From: Balanoglossus misakiensis
Taxonomy: Eukaryota > Hemichordata
NCBI GenBank assembly: GCA_040954595.2
Contig: CM082592.2
Coordinates: forward strand, 7,998,001-8,062,000
DNA length: 64,000 bases
Reading direction: 5' to 3'
The position numbers and the translations under genes are program-made. This document shows, piece after piece, positions 32,549 through 46,880 of the stretch. Under the pieces are notes generated by a model. The model searched no databases, was not told the origin of the DNA, and saw only the letters and a program-made list of their open reading frames with translations. The stretch's first letter is position 1. Each line of letters opens with the position of its first letter.

Positions 32549-35500
32549 TTGCATATAGATAGTTGATCGGCGCGCATCCGTATTCAGTTTTGCACAATTG
32601 CCGCGTTGAAGTCAACAGATGGTTCTGATGTAAGCCGGTTCGCATTACCATTCCTGTGGCGTGGTTTCCAAGCAAAAACAAAATGATAATTTGATTTTTC
32701 TTTTGGACGCCTGCAGTTTTCATAAATCTATACAGACTCCATTACCAATTTCGCTGCATTGTTTTTAGCGTACGCAGCAAAGTTGACACCAACATCTTGT
32801 ATTAAAACTTCTGAACAAAAAGAAAGGTGACAAACCACATTTAAAACGTTGTTTTCTGTCAATGGAAAATCGCATCGATTGCGCAGACAAGTACAAAGCA
32901 TAACCTCAAATCAACGCACTGACACTGAAATGACAATGGTCTTGACAGTAATGGGTCAGACGTGGTCGGGTGAGAACGGCTGTGACCAAATCGCAGCTTA
33001 TAGTTGAATGTCAGTTCTGAGCTTGTCTCCTCTGAAAGACGGGTTTATACAGAAAATACAGCGCATTGAATATCGCACCGGTCCGGCACTTCGAACGATG
33101 AGGGCCCCTTTCAGATCGCAAACGCTGACGCCGCTGAAGCCAAAAACGTGTGATCACTCCCGAGGAAGAATCTATGGGGGGATTCGAAAGTCGTGCCAAC
33201 TATACAGTGCATGTATCCTGATTTCAGGCGCGGGGTTAGCTAGGATACACGCGCAGGGAGAGGCGAGGGTAAACCAATTTCATGAGCGCAGTCTTCAAAC
33301 ATACTGAATTCTGAGATTTTCAGAAAACGGAAGACATTGCGTCTGCATAGCACGGAAAATCGCACAACTGCAAAACTAAAGAACACCAAACTAAAATCTG
33401 TTTAAGGTTTAGAGAAGGGGATGGCGAAAAAACACGGACCGCGTTTGGAGTTTTTACAAATCAGAGTGGACCGTTCGAATGATTTTTTAGTATAAAGTAT
33501 TTACTTCTCCGCTGTAACCCAGAGACGCTCAAACAAAAGCTATTAATACGAAACGGGGATGGGATCAGATCGGGGACGATTTAGAATAATGAAGGGTTTG
33601 CAAGATGCACATTTATCTATTTATACTCTCACTAAGGTTCCACGGGTTAATAGCATTCTTTGTGGAAAATTGTGAGCTTTTTAAACATCTGCCCCGAAGG
33701 CACGGGTCTCAATGACGAAAACGCCAATAAATCTCAACACTGATAATATTAGTTGACGGCAAAATGCTCAGATAGATAAAGACGTTTTAATTGTTGGCTC
33801 AACGGGAAAGCTCGCAAACTGTAAAATTATCTGTCTTCCTGGTCGAATACAGAGCCATCCCCCTCCCCTTAAAAAAGGAAACACCACAATACACACATTT
33901 CAGTGCACGCACAGAAAAATATACACGTCGGGTGGACAGCCCTAGCTGGTGAAATTTTAACAGCTTGAACTCACCAGAAACACAACAATCAGCGTCGGGC
34001 GTGCGGAAATGTACAGATTATCCTAAAATACCTGAATTTATGTGGCGTTCGTCAGAGACAGGTTTTGGGAGAAACTGGAAGACTAGGGCTTGGAGACAAT
34101 TCCCCCGAGGCGATGCGGGGTTAACGAGCCCTCCCCACAGGCGCTCCGATGAGAAAAAAGTGAATTTATATTCTTCGCCCATTACCCCCTACAGAACTTC
34201 TCTACTTTTGCGCTCCTTCGGTCCAGGTTTGAAATATAAATTTGGGTGATTTCGGCAAGGAAATAGCCCTGTTTTAGTGTTGCCTGTCCCAATTTAAAAG
34301 CTCTTTTGATTTATGTTAAATTTCATCGAAGGTAAAAATCGAGGCGAGCTCCTGACAACGACAGAAAGACATGTCAGAAAGATAACATTGCTAGCCTGTC
34401 TGTGATGGTCAAACTAAGTGAGTCACACGAAACTCGACTTCTCTGTATTTAAATCCCGAATCCAGAATTTGATCTATTTTTTACTCCCGACTTTGCCGCC
34501 TTAAACGGTATTACATGTATCGGTTTTTACAAAATCCCCGGGCATACTTTGAACCGAAGCGGTTACTCTGTGTGTGAGGCTGGTTTCCACAAATTGCTAC
34601 CATCGCCATTTACTGCAATTTTCTTAAACACGACATTTCCCCTTGAAATATCTCACTTTAGAGAAGAAATGTGAAGGTAAGAGTGGATTTTTGTTTGGTT
34701 GTTTTGTTTTGCTTTTTGAGTTAGGGCAGTTCCCGGACTATATACAGCAGACGTCTACACCATGCAAGTCTTATATTCAAGTTCCTGGATCTGCACAAGA
34801 CCAAATCTTTGATTTTTAGTATGCTGTCGATTTTTCACGCGCTTTTACGTGTTCAAAGTACCAGAACTTGTTATTTTTCTTCCGAGGGATCAAATAATCG
34901 GTATTTTACTACTCGAGCACTGTATTCGACACCGTCTCAGGCTAACGGTTGTCTACATGTCGCGGCAGTTACGCACAAAGGGAACGCGTTTCCTGTTTTT
35001 GAACTAGGTGAGGGAAAAATACAACAGCGAGTCGCGGGTGCTGACAAAAAACACCACAAAGAAAATTACAACGGCTAGTACATTTTGTGAACCGCAATTG
35101 ATGTCGTGTGCAATAACTCCAAGTCGTAAAAATTCCGAATGACAAAAGTCACTTTTATACAGATGAAAACCCTCGCTCTGTAATTCGCCCTTTATCAACG
35201 GGAGTTGGATCTTCAATACTCATGCAGATGCAAAGTAGCGACGAGCTGTTCTCAAGTTGGAACATGTAGTAGTCAGTTGGGACCGTGAAACCATATAACA
35301 TCCACTGAATTGAAAAAAAAAATCTTCAAATCATTCGCGTGACGCAAGGCGGTGACGCGCTCAAGATTAATACTTAGCGATCGCGAACACCGAACTCCGG
35401 GAGCTTGCATTGTCCGTAGAAAGTGTTTGGTTCGGTCACGAGACCTTTGACTTGAAGGAGAAGAAGCCGGGTCGGTGCAGGGTCGATATATGTTGCCGTG

Positions 35501-36164
35501 AGCTACCCCTCTCTCGAATCTCGCAAGGAGAACGGGCGGACAATGTGTAAATTTACGCAGAGTGTCTTGTACCCACTCGTAAAGTAACAACAGTTGAAAA
35601 GGTCTGGTATAATTATTAGATAAATCACCGCACAACGCAGGGTTTTTTTTAGGAGAGGCCTTGTGGAACAAGGCAACGCCTTGTGGGCGCAACAGGCGAG
35701 TGGGCCTGGAATTTATGGCACTCCAATGTCGTGACTTAAGACTGCCAGCGCCCGAGTGGCGACACGTGTGTCCACACCAGACGGGGTAACCACGCAACGG
35801 ACGCCTGGCAGCAGAAATGCGGAGAGGTAGATGATGGAGTAGGGACACAATGGACATAAACAAATATTTAGAATAATTGTCAGTCAAAATGGAGTACGAG
35901 AGCTCGGCTTGACACACTCCAACGCGCAGACTCAAAAGGGTCCCAAACACGGTCAGTTTATCAATATTGTGGAGGGTGCTTTTGTTAATGGGCTCCGATC
36001 AAGGTCACGGGACGCCCCAGACGATAAATTTCGGTGCTGTTCCGCTCGCCGAAATGTTAGACCCGTGTCGAGTAGCATAATGAATCCTAAGGAGGCACAT
36101 TTGTCTGGAAAACTCAGGTAGATGTGGTATGCTACCTTTTAAATGAAGTAAACAGGGCTATCTA

Positions 36165-36410
36165 TTGATCGTCCATTGATTGATCGATTAGTTACGGAGC
36201 CTGGGCGGTGGAATGAGTGACTGAACGGGGTTTGCTCACTGGTCGATTAGCACAATCATTTAATTGAACTTAGATGAGTGATCTATATTAAAAAGCTATC
36301 TGTTTGGAGATACGGACTGACAAGGTCAAATCAAAAGGTTACAACTTGATTGGCTGCCGGGACAGTCTCGCCGACTTGATTGTCTTATCGCAACTTCGTG
36401 ATTGATTGGG
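36165..36410. promoter_or_regulatory. Pbx/Hox-type site cluster
   Basis: TGATTGAT occurs at 36177-36184 and 36399-36406, fitting the TGATNNAT Pbx-Hox consensus. It is accompanied by ATCGATTA, TCGATTAG and several TTGATTG words in the same 250 bases. Such words are AT-rich, so chance clustering is possible. Confidence 0.3.
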
Positions 36411-38590
36411 CGATTTAAGCGCCTACACCTTAATTTGTTTGTTTTTATTTTTTGTGGCTTATGAACGCAGTCCCTTCACCCTGCTTATCTCGAGAGTGTC
36501 GCCAACGGCACATAAAAAAGTGTGATTTTAACACTTACACAAACAGTTGGTTGCTATCTACGGTATCAGGCAACGATCGAGATTGGCGGCACTAGTCACT
36601 AGGGCGACAGGTGCGCGTTACCTGTCTGGCCGCCACTGGGACCCAGACTTCGAAACGTGTGTTCGATAAACTACCTGCATAGTAGCCCGGAGTTGGCTGC
36701 CTCAGTCTGATTACAAAGATTCTTTTTTCTTCAAAACAGCAACTAGTCAACGAAAAAATATCGGTACACTGCCTGGGAATGTTTTGTGGTTAACAAATTT
36801 TCCGCGCCAATCTGGTTGATGCGCTAAGTCCTATGGGACTGTACGTATGGACGAACGCCCAGTCTGGGACGAGCACACCATGGTTACCACTTCAACTTTC
36901 TTTCTTCAAATTTTCAACATTTCTACTCTCTCTAGCTCTCCCCAAAGTAGTATAGCAAAGAATATCGAAGGCAATTGCTAGAAGTTTTGGGGTAAACATA
37001 ATTTTTAAGTTCTGTGTATCGCGGGGCTTTGAGAAATCCGGTTTGTACTGACACACGGCAGTCAATGCCGGGCGAGTCGACACATTACTAGTATTACCAT
37101 TATTGGGCATTCATACGAGCTCGGATATATGTAATCTTTATACATTCGGTGATTGGGAGGATAAGATCGCCGTCTTTTGACAGCGTTTTTTGTTGTGTTT
37201 ATTCGGTGACAGGCTGTGCTGGATTGTCCGCGCGATTTCCTCACATCAAGCTGTGGTATATTCGATACTAGTTATCCTATGAATGACACATGAAGAACAC
37301 ACCTACGTCATTATGGCATATGTTATTACGTCATCGAAATGGACAGATGAGTGGAGTTGCATCTACCAATGGTTAATAAAAAAATAGATAAATGCCAACA
37401 GATAGAGCTTGGTTTAATTCTGCATATAGGGCGACAATGCTTAGTCAGCGTCTCGCCAGACTTGCTCATTTCAGCTGTTACTCAGCGTTTTTCAAATTAT
37501 AGAAATGGTGAAGTGCTTCCCTCCCGTGAAAAGTAGAGTACAGGACCTGTCGTACTTGAGGAACACGGTAACTTCGTGCATCGACACGAGCAAATCTAAC
37601 AAACCCAATATTCCCTACAACAGCTGAACACATGAAGCAAATGCGAACTGGCAAAAAAAATTGGCATGAATCGCAGCAACGCGAGGGGTAACTTTGGTGC
37701 GCCTTATATGACTGGCAGTTTTCGTCTTCCAAATCGCTGATTGAAATTTCTGTGCTACTGATGATGAGACGGCCAGGCATTCGTCTGGTGGGTGTGTTCC
37801 CACGTCGCTCCCTGACAATTATCCCAAAAGAGCCGTCGACATTTTCCGCTGAGGAAGCATCGCTAACTCTTCATTTTAAACTCATTAGAGGATCGTTTAC
37901 TCGCTCCGTAACGAACGACTTCAAACCCCCGCTTTGTCGTCTAGACGCGGGGTTTCAGAGGGGGAAAAGTCTCGCAAAGTCGGCGCAGCAATAAAGACGA
38001 GAAGCTATACAGCCCCGCCATTGAATGTCTGCTAATATGAGTGCGCTGGAAAACTTCAAAAAAAACCTGGAACAAAGCAGAGAACGTGCGGCAGAGCCAG
38101 TGGAATAGTCTCTTCCTGACGGTAACAGCCGCTTTGTTCTACTCTGGGAACCGCTGTGTTATTACTCTTCGGGAAAGTAATAAAATCATGGCAAATGGCT
38201 GGAATACGCGACCCCAACTACCGTGACTCAAATTCATATATTTCCTCTTCGGGTTGATACCCCCCTTTCATTCAGTTGGTTTTTCTTTTTAATTTTAATT
38301 CTGGAGTGGGGAACGTGCATTGGGAGAACCCCATAGTTTTCATTCATTAGCGAAAGTCATCGATTATGGTTTCTCAAAACACAAACGAAAAAGTATAATT
38401 ATTCAATATTAGCCCGAATGCGACGTGACCGCCGGAATATCGATCGGCACCAAGCAGGCGCCTATATGAAAATATCAAGGCATAATGGTAATGAAAAGCA
38501 CATAATTGGCGCTTTCCGTGGAGACAGCAATTTTGATGGAATTTTGGCGCGCATAATTTCTTGACATTGTCGTTTGTGTGCCGATGCGTG

Positions 38591-38700
38591 GAAAAGAGAG
38601 TGTGTGTATGTATTGTGTGTGTGCGAGAGAGAGAGAGAGAGGGGGAGAGAGAGAGGGGGGAGGGGAGAGAGATAGTGTGTATGTGAGAGACAGAGAGATG
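38591..38700. repeat. (TG)n and (GA)n purine-rich tract
   Basis: TG repeats (about 38601-38623) run into a long GA/G-rich stretch (38625-38670) and then mixed GT/GA. On the minus strand it gives low-complexity Ser/Leu codons. Confidence 0.93.
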
Positions 38701-41039
38701 AGTTAGAATGCCTGTCCTTTGTATTAGGTCATATGTGTCCATCCCCGATCATGTTAATATTTTGTCTGTTACCGCCAGCTTAGAGATTTGATAGTGAGCA
38801 AAGTACAACAGACCCCAGCGGGAATCCGAAGACAAAAAATGCAAAGCCAAGAAAGAAAGGAACTCGACATATTGTCGCTACCACCTGACTGGCTACTTTC
38901 TGATGTCACAACACTGAAGAGGATGTCATCCCAACTCGGTGTCAGACAAAGCGATGTAAACCTTAGGCTAAAGAGACCAAAAATAATAACAAAAAGCATA
39001 AAAGTGGGGAACAGTTAGCTTTTCATATTTTGGTATTTTCCCTTTTTGTGCGTCGAAGGTCTGAGAAGAATCGAGGGAAGCCGTGTACAAAGGATCACCA
39101 TTCTGGCAATAATACCCCCGCACAATGATTTAAGCTGGCGGCGATTATTACTACATTCACAGCCGGGAGAATTATTTACGTGGCATAGAAACGGACGCTT
39201 ATTGACAGGCAAAAGTACTTTGTTCGCCGTGAAAGGGGACAATGTTTCTCCCGGTATTATATAGCGCAGGAAAATTCCAACAAAGTGGAGAAAATCCGCG
39301 CGCACTCAACACAGGCTCACAGCACAACAATCGGGAGACGAATCCCGGTTTGACGTTTGATGACATTTTGACGCAAGCGATGCCGGGATGTTCCCGCGTC
39401 AGTGCATGACGCGAACGATCAGAACTCGACAGGTAATGCGCGTGAAATCGCAATTTGGATCCGAAACACAATTGGTGTGCGACTAAATGACGAGAGCAAA
39501 TTTTTTTTCTGCCCGCGCCATTTTCGTACCGCTGCGTCCAAAATTAAATTACCGAACAACGGTACAGAGAACGGTGACCCCCAACAAATTGAACCTCGGC
39601 ACACGTTTGTACTTTTTCTCCCTTTAATCATGACCGGTTGGTTTCCCTAAATGATATAATTAATAATTACAAATAACTTCAGTGTTTTTGTGTCGGTCAA
39701 CCTTTTATATATTTTTATATATACGCAGCCTTTCTCTGTCGAGTTGAGGCCTGGTGTATTTATAACCAGGAATTTCTTTTCTCGGAGTATGATGTTATAA
39801 ATTTCAAACAAGATCCCTTGTCAGAATGACAATGTGTAGGTAGTGCATATTTCGGCTAAAAAGAAATTTATCGTTTGATAGAGGAGGGTTCTGAGAAGAG
39901 TATAATAATCTAACTTGTTGCACGTGACCGTGAAGTTCGCTAATTCCACCTGGTCAACACGGCCCGTGAAATGCATTATTGAATCATCTCTCGTCAGCTG
40001 AGCGCCAGTCTGGCAAATTGACGTCCTTTGTACCAGCAATCGCCGAACGGATTTGGGGAGGACATAAAGTTGATGATACCCACCGCCGTTCTCAGTGTGG
40101 GCGACAATTGTGAGCGATCTGGCCGGCGCGCGTTGCTCGTTTGATGGCTGTCGGCAAAATGTTTTATGAACTTGGAAATGATCGCTCCATGATTTCCGAT
40201 CGACGTATCGACTTCAAGTTTGGAGTATTAAAGCGGCAGTGTTAAAAGGGGGTTGTTGAGGTGTGGTACTGTGACATGAACTTGACGGAAAGACATACAA
40301 TTTATAAGATACCAACAGCGCCTGACCAGCGTCTACATTTGTGTGAGAAGCGGTCTTTAGAAGACGTTCGAACTGCAGCATGACGAGGTCGTAAAAAGTA
40401 AAGTGTGTTCTGGCCTCTAAAAGTTTATCACCTTGTCATTAATTTTGCCAATTAAAAACATACACGCAATTACATTCCCCGCTAATTTTTGGTCATCTCG
40501 GATTTCATCCACAAAACCGGCCGTTCGACGCCGATCTACAGATCTGTCTTTACTGGGACGCTCGCGATGAAAGGCGGACGCAAGAAACAGCTGTTGAACA
40601 ATGAAACGCGCATCTAATGAATTTAACTGGCGAGCCCCAGCGTGTTACGACGCGCGCCATTCGTCCGGGAAGTGCAACTCTAAACGCGGGAATGTGCCAT
40701 CCCACCAGGGCCAGAGAGCGCCGCGGCTCAAAAGCATGCCGCATCACTTAAAACATCGACGATCTCGTCAAACGTGGGCAATTAAAGCCGAATTGCATAA
40801 CAAGGCTCACCAGCGCTCTGACAAATATACATTTGATTGAACGGGAGTTCCGCAAAGTCGGCTTCTGTAAAAAAGGAAAGACTGGCTCATTCCGGAGAGA
40901 CTCTCCCAAAACGGAAACAATAAACGAATCGTAAAGTGGAAAAACTGTTGTCCCGGACAGAGTCACTAGGGAAACTGTTGCGTGCCAGCGCCATTCGTGA
41001 AAATACGCTCAATTTTCTCTCACTGAAAATTACATGTAG

Positions 41040-41047
41040 TATAAAAG
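41040..41047 (+). promoter_or_regulatory. Candidate TATA box
   Basis: TATAAAAG followed by CCGC is a strong TATA match with GC flank. The next ATG (41100) opens only an eight-codon ORF. No gene was recognised nearby, so this may be chance or the start of a noncoding or spliced transcript. Confidence 0.2.
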
Positions 41048-44000
41048 CCGCATTTTTTTCAGCAAAGGCCGCTGCGAGACAACTCCAGCGTGACCGTTAA
41101 TGAACTTTGATTCCAGTCGTCAATAGAGGGCGTTCCAGTACCCGCGGGATATATGGAATTACCCATGAGCACCGCCATGCACACTTGGGTACTTGCATTT
41201 GCGAATTTATGAAATATCAATATGCATATCATTTTAACTCGATAACAGGGGTCTCTTAGATCAATTCTGCTGCAGGTACTGAATCAAGCAATCGTTTTCG
41301 GAGAGAAAAAAGGACGGGCTTACAAACGTGTCAATGACATCCATTGTAGTTTAATTTGATAGGATGCCGACAACAAAACATCTTTATGCAAAACATTCAT
41401 TGTGTAACGACAGTTTATTACAGCTTGTCCCACAGAAAGCCATAATGATGACACCTTGACTATGCATGGGAAAATTGAACATCATAAAATAACGACTCAA
41501 GTACAACGGACGTGTTGTAATTATTGCAAGATCAATACATTATTCGACCTTCATGAAAAGGTTTTTACACCTATGGAGCTATCGAAATAACTAAACAATA
41601 AAGAAACGACCCAGTCACACGTGAAAAAAACAATACGAGAAGGCTTAATTGAGCACCAAACTTGCCAGTGGCAGATTAGGCCGGTGTTTGACAGCAATCT
41701 GAGCCTCGTTAAACCTTAGCAGTATAGATTGCATGTATTGAGCACAATGGTGTCGCACCATAGAGCAATGCTGCGTTAAAATATCGCGTCACCGGAGAAA
41801 ATAGTCCTGCAGATAATTAGTTTCAACCAACACGTCTTTTTTTAAACAAATGAGTCCATAGCTAACACAAATAATCGAATTGCCTGTGTCATTCCAGTGG
41901 GCAATATTACCCCGCCAAACGCTTTGTGCTTCCAAATTAATAACATTCAGCGGCAACTGGCAACGCACGTAACCTGTAATGGCACCAAATAAGCGATGCC
42001 GGCCGAATCTTGTAGGATGTCGCGCGGCGCTGTTGTTATGACAACCGAAATGAAGGATGAGTTTGCGTGATTTTCAATGAAGATAAATGTGAATAAAGGA
42101 TCGCCCATTGTGTGGAGATGTTTCATTGAGTTGTAAATTGGAATATTATAGACTAGATATTTGGGTTTGTCTTCTGCGCGCTGTTCGTCTGTTTGCTCTT
42201 TCAATCTTGGGGAATTTTGGCGAGTTCTTTCACAGTTGAGCTCAATCCGTCACAATTCCCGTTGACTGTCAAACTGGCGTTAAACCTCCCTTGATCTTTC
42301 CATCGACGGGCATTTCAAAATATTCAATTTGCCGGCGAGAAGAAGAGGGCTTAAGAGCGACAGTGTGCGTTGGAGGGAAAATGAAGTGGGGATTTTTGTT
42401 TTTTGTTCAGAAGGGACTGTTGTGTTTGGCGTTCCCGCAAATAAAGTTTAACAGTTCCCCGCGGATTGTGTCGGGTGTCTGAGATTGACCAGCTCAAAGA
42501 ACCCATCACTATTTCCCCTTTATCCCGGGTCTCTATTGACGGGGGGTTTCAGCCGAAGCCGAAAGCAATAGAAACGACTTTTAACAGACATGCGAAAGAC
42601 AACCGAAAATGAATAGCGGTTTAAATCCCGAAATTTTCATTACATCGTCAAACGCTTGGCTTCTCCTCTCAAGTCTCCGACAAATTCGTTATTAATTGCG
42701 AAGGTTATCGGCGTCCTCGCAGCACCGACGTGTGGAGGGTCGCTGGAAGGTCGCGTTCCCATTTAAGAATCAGAGAAGAAATTGTCGCGAATTTGTGACC
42801 CGAAAGAATCACAGACGCAGCGAGCGATACTCGGCATGTGTAGCTTGCAATGGCCTGGTGATGCTTTGCATATTTCAACTGAAGCGTCTGGCGACAGTCA
42901 GTCGTTCCCACAGATTAAGTCGCGAGACAATTTTAATTTTCATTTCAACATCGCGGCGGTTAAAATCCGTACCTTTTCGCCTCTTACACTCAGAACGCTG
43001 TCCTCACGTACAGGGTTCTGCCTGGTCGCGATCGTGCTAAATTTTCGACGAATCTGAAAAATTGAAACTCGCAACTTTTCCGCTAATTTCAACGTAATTT
43101 GAGCGTGAATTCCGTAGCTTAGCGTTCGCACGTAAAATAGGTTAGAAATAAAATTACCTCAGATAGTAGATTTATTTTATCGCCACAGTGGTTGTTAAAG
43201 TTTTCATCAGGGTTGCGCTGTTGTCGTCTCTTCATATGATAAAAACGCTTACGTTTAGACAAAATACCTATTACTAAAAAAATTAATAATACCCACATGC
43301 ACAAAATAAATTTAACGCGCGAAATGTGTTTTAATTGTATGTAAACAAGAGAGAGATTGGCAATACAAGGGGGCCGGCGTGGTGCTTGGCGGCAGAAACA
43401 CAAAACTATCGTTTTGACTAAATTTTCGCCTGTTCTTCCACATGGAAGGAGGCGGCCATCTTAGTTCGCCGTTTGTTACAAAGAGCCGGGTCTTGGCGGC
43501 ACTTTGTCGCGCTTCCAAACACGCAATATCACTTGGCGTGAAATTTCGTTATCTCGCAATTATGCCGTATGCATAGAGGGAGTGGAAAAATAAACAGAAA
43601 ATTGTCATTTCATGGCTGGGTTTCTTTTTCATTAAGGGGACGAATCGTCGCTGATGGGATATACAGTATGTACAGACGGAGGGAGCGATGGACACGGGTT
43701 CAATTCACAAGCTGGCGGCGACGAGACACGGCAAACGCCGAAAAAAAATCAAAATGGCGGAGGTGCGGGGGGGGGGGCACCTTGCCATGTTTATTTTTAC
43801 AGTATGCAAGTTGGGTTTGTTTCCCCGGTAGCCGATTAAAACTATTCAAACTGGCTGGGACGACTTTTCCGCTAAATTAGCTGTCTACACATCCCTTCAG
43901 CTCGAAAACTGACAGTGGTGAACAATGCACCGTTTAGCATATTACATGCAGAATTTACATTTTTGCAATTAACGCAAAATTAATCGGTCATTACAAACCC

Positions 44001-46237
44001 AATAATCCCCCAAAAGGCAAACGCGACACCATCAAACCGTGCTAGACTAATTTACACGGATGCAGACAAGATATAACGCAGTGTTATTCAAATTTTACGT
44101 CCCCTTTTCACCACAACTTTCTTTTAGTTGCCAGGGCAACGTGATTGCATGCATACCTTGCGTTCGCGGTATCCACAATTCACGTTAAGGTGACCTTTTT
44201 TTTCGGGAGAATCAGAGTCGGTAACGCGAGATTTAACACATTTTTTTTACCACGAATCAACGCTACAGCCCCGGTGCGTAGGAGATCATTGCGCGCCGCA
44301 TTTATCAACGCGGAAAGATTCGCTGAAACCTATCTAGCTCTCTTTAGACTCTTGTTTGTTTTTCCAATTTATATTTTCCCCGATACCTCGTGATATATGA
44401 CAAGGCAACTTACGGGGCACGTTTGATAACGATTGACGAGCGAGACATGATTGAACGCCGTTGCATACATGGAAATGCAGGACGGAAATATCTAGAGGCG
44501 GGCTTCCATTCTTTATATATGTATATATGAGATAGTTTTGACCGTGACTAATCGGGAGATTCGCGTATGCCAATCAAACGAGTACATTCCAACTCGCGTC
44601 GCCCAGTCGACGTCCGTCCCGGCAAGATTACATTTGTATGATTATGCCATCATAATAATATTTGCAGTAATAATAAAATGCTCAAAGATCACATGAATAA
44701 TTGAAGAACCAGCCTCCCCGGTTCAAGAGCGGGCAAAAGTCGACGATTTAACTAAAAAGGGGTTATACGGCAAACCCTCGGAGTTATTCGGTGGGGATGA
44801 TATAATATCGGTCTGTTGTCGTGCTCCTGAATTTGTTCAAGATTTAAATATAACAGATAACTCTCACACTCAGGGCAGCGAGCTGGTCGAGGCGTTGAAG
44901 ATACGTATATACCCTCTATGTCTGGCAGCAAAATCCGCCGCGCTTGGATGAACGCACAAGGGCCCATATTACCTGAAAGAACTACATATAACCTCTTTTT
45001 ACCATTCACACTTTTCCTCCAAACCGATCTTGTAAGCGTCTCTATTGCCTTTCACTGATTAAACAAAGCCCCTGTCTGAGCCCTCTTTCAAGTGTATAGC
45101 GGAGGGGGAAAATCCGCGGAACGGACGCATACAAATTTTTTTTACGATGAAAAATCCGCCGTCAACAGAACAAGCCTTCGGTCACCTACAACAATAAAAT
45201 GGTGTCCATTATAGAGGAAGAACAATATGCGCGGGTACTTGATTTATTGGTAGTCATTTAGAAACCGCGCGATGTTCATTGTAAACTCCTATCTCGCTAC
45301 ACAAAGCAGTTACAGTGAACGGCGGCATTTATTACCGTCCAAACAATAGACGGTGGCGATTACCAAGCTAGCAATAGTAAAATTGGCACCTCCGTGTCTG
45401 TTACACTGAATTCACCGCCCGAGGCTACCATCAACAACTAGCTTCTGCACAATACTAAATTTTTATTGAAATTTTCCCAATTCAAACTCGCCGTGTTTTC
45501 GCTAAAACAATTTCCACCGTGTTGTAAAAACCACCAGCGTTGGCGAGACGGGCGATATTTCCGCTACAGCGCGCGCCTGAAATGCGCGGGGAAAAACAAG
45601 TTTTCTTCGCTTGACTAATGAGCCCGCCGACAAACAGACTGAAAGGTGACAACTTTCACATGGTTTGCGAGAGGTCGTAAACGGTTATTTGAATATAAAG
45701 AGCGGTTTCACACCTTATCCCCGATGCCTGCCTATTGTCATTGCTTTTTAACAGCTGGTCATCGACTGGTTTTCATTCGCTGCCCCAATGAATGGGTCTT
45801 CCTCAAGACATTTCAAAAACTTCTCTTTACAGCCTCTCCGCGCTGTTTATCTGTCGGGAGAATGGAGGGTCAAATAAACCTAGGTGCCGACTTTACAATG
45901 AGGTGGTACACTACCAACGCGGCTCCCGTATAACAACAAAAAATAACCGTTAGAAAGATGAACTGTGATGCATGCGGGTATTACACTTCGTGTTTGTTTT
46001 CGACAGAGGTTGGGTGGAGACGAGGAGGATGTAGGGGGCGGGACGGCGCCTGTCCCCCGGGCGACAATATGTGCACGAATACAGATTTCCAGATTCGCTT
46101 CACTATTTTATAATTAAGTCGTGGCTTATGGCTAATTGTTGTCATTGGGGTGTATCATTATGTGAGCGCCATCTTAATGACTACATTTCGTATCTCGCAG
46201 CGAATTGAACCCCCGCGTTCAGTTTTTTTTTCTCTCT

Positions 46238-46249
46238 CGCGCGCGCGCG
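46238..46249. repeat. (CG)6 alternating tract
   Basis: Twelve bases of alternating CG after TTTTTCTCTCT, potentially Z-DNA forming. Shorter ten-base CG runs occur at 58803-58812 and 63960-63969, each next to an A run or T-rich DNA. Confidence 0.9.
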
Positions 46250-46817
46250 GTGATTAGAATCATGATACCGTATCGATATCTGCGTTTGCATGACAAACAA
46301 TGGCGGACACAGAACCCCGCGATTTAAGAGCTATAGACATAACTCAATTTTTTCATCCGTAATGAATCACCGTATAGGTGTTCGCTCCCCGCCATACACA
46401 CTCCGAGATAAACGACATCGTCCTCGCGCCGCCATAAATATCACAAAACCTGTCAGAAACCTCGACCGTCGCGGGAGCCAGGGCAACGGCTCAGCTCGCG
46501 CGGTCGTTTGCAATTTTCGCGTGAGATCTTGTCACCGTTGCACGGAATTCTGGTTAAACTGTGAAATTCACTTCAGGGTGTTTTTTTTCTTCTCTCAGGG
46601 GCGGCGTTTGAAACACGATTCGCAAAATGTGAAACACACGGTATCGGCGACAAGCCTGTTAAAGATGAACCTCACATAAAGGAATTCTTCTTGGCAAATT
46701 ATATATTCATAATAATAATCTGGTCGTAACTGGAATTGTCATGTCATCTCTTTCACCCCTCCAAATTTCTATATTTCCAGTGGTACATACTAACATAATC
46801 TATATATGACAAAAATA

Positions 46818-46880
46818 CCATAAATGGACACCGTGTATCTATATATGGCGATTTGGTAAAAGCAAAATTGCCATATATGG
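46818..46880. promoter_or_regulatory. Cluster of CArG (SRF-type) boxes
   Basis: CCATAAATGG (46818-46827) and CCATATATGG (46871-46880) are both perfect CC(A/T)6GG boxes. CTATATATGG (46839-46848) between them differs by one base. The second and third sites also form a 14-base inverted repeat with one mismatch. Binding is inferred from the consensus only. Confidence 0.4.

Noticed and set aside
35273-35950. 225-codon minus-strand ORF
   Set aside because: Longest ORF outside Tbx2/3, but the translation is Arg/Ser/Leu-rich without a recognisable domain, and part of it reads through a small direct/inverted repeat (GCCTTGTGG, about 35660-35690). No splice or promoter support.
36606-36626. GACAGGT/ACCTGTC inverted repeat
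   Set aside because: Seven-base arms occur by chance in a window this size; no supporting cluster.
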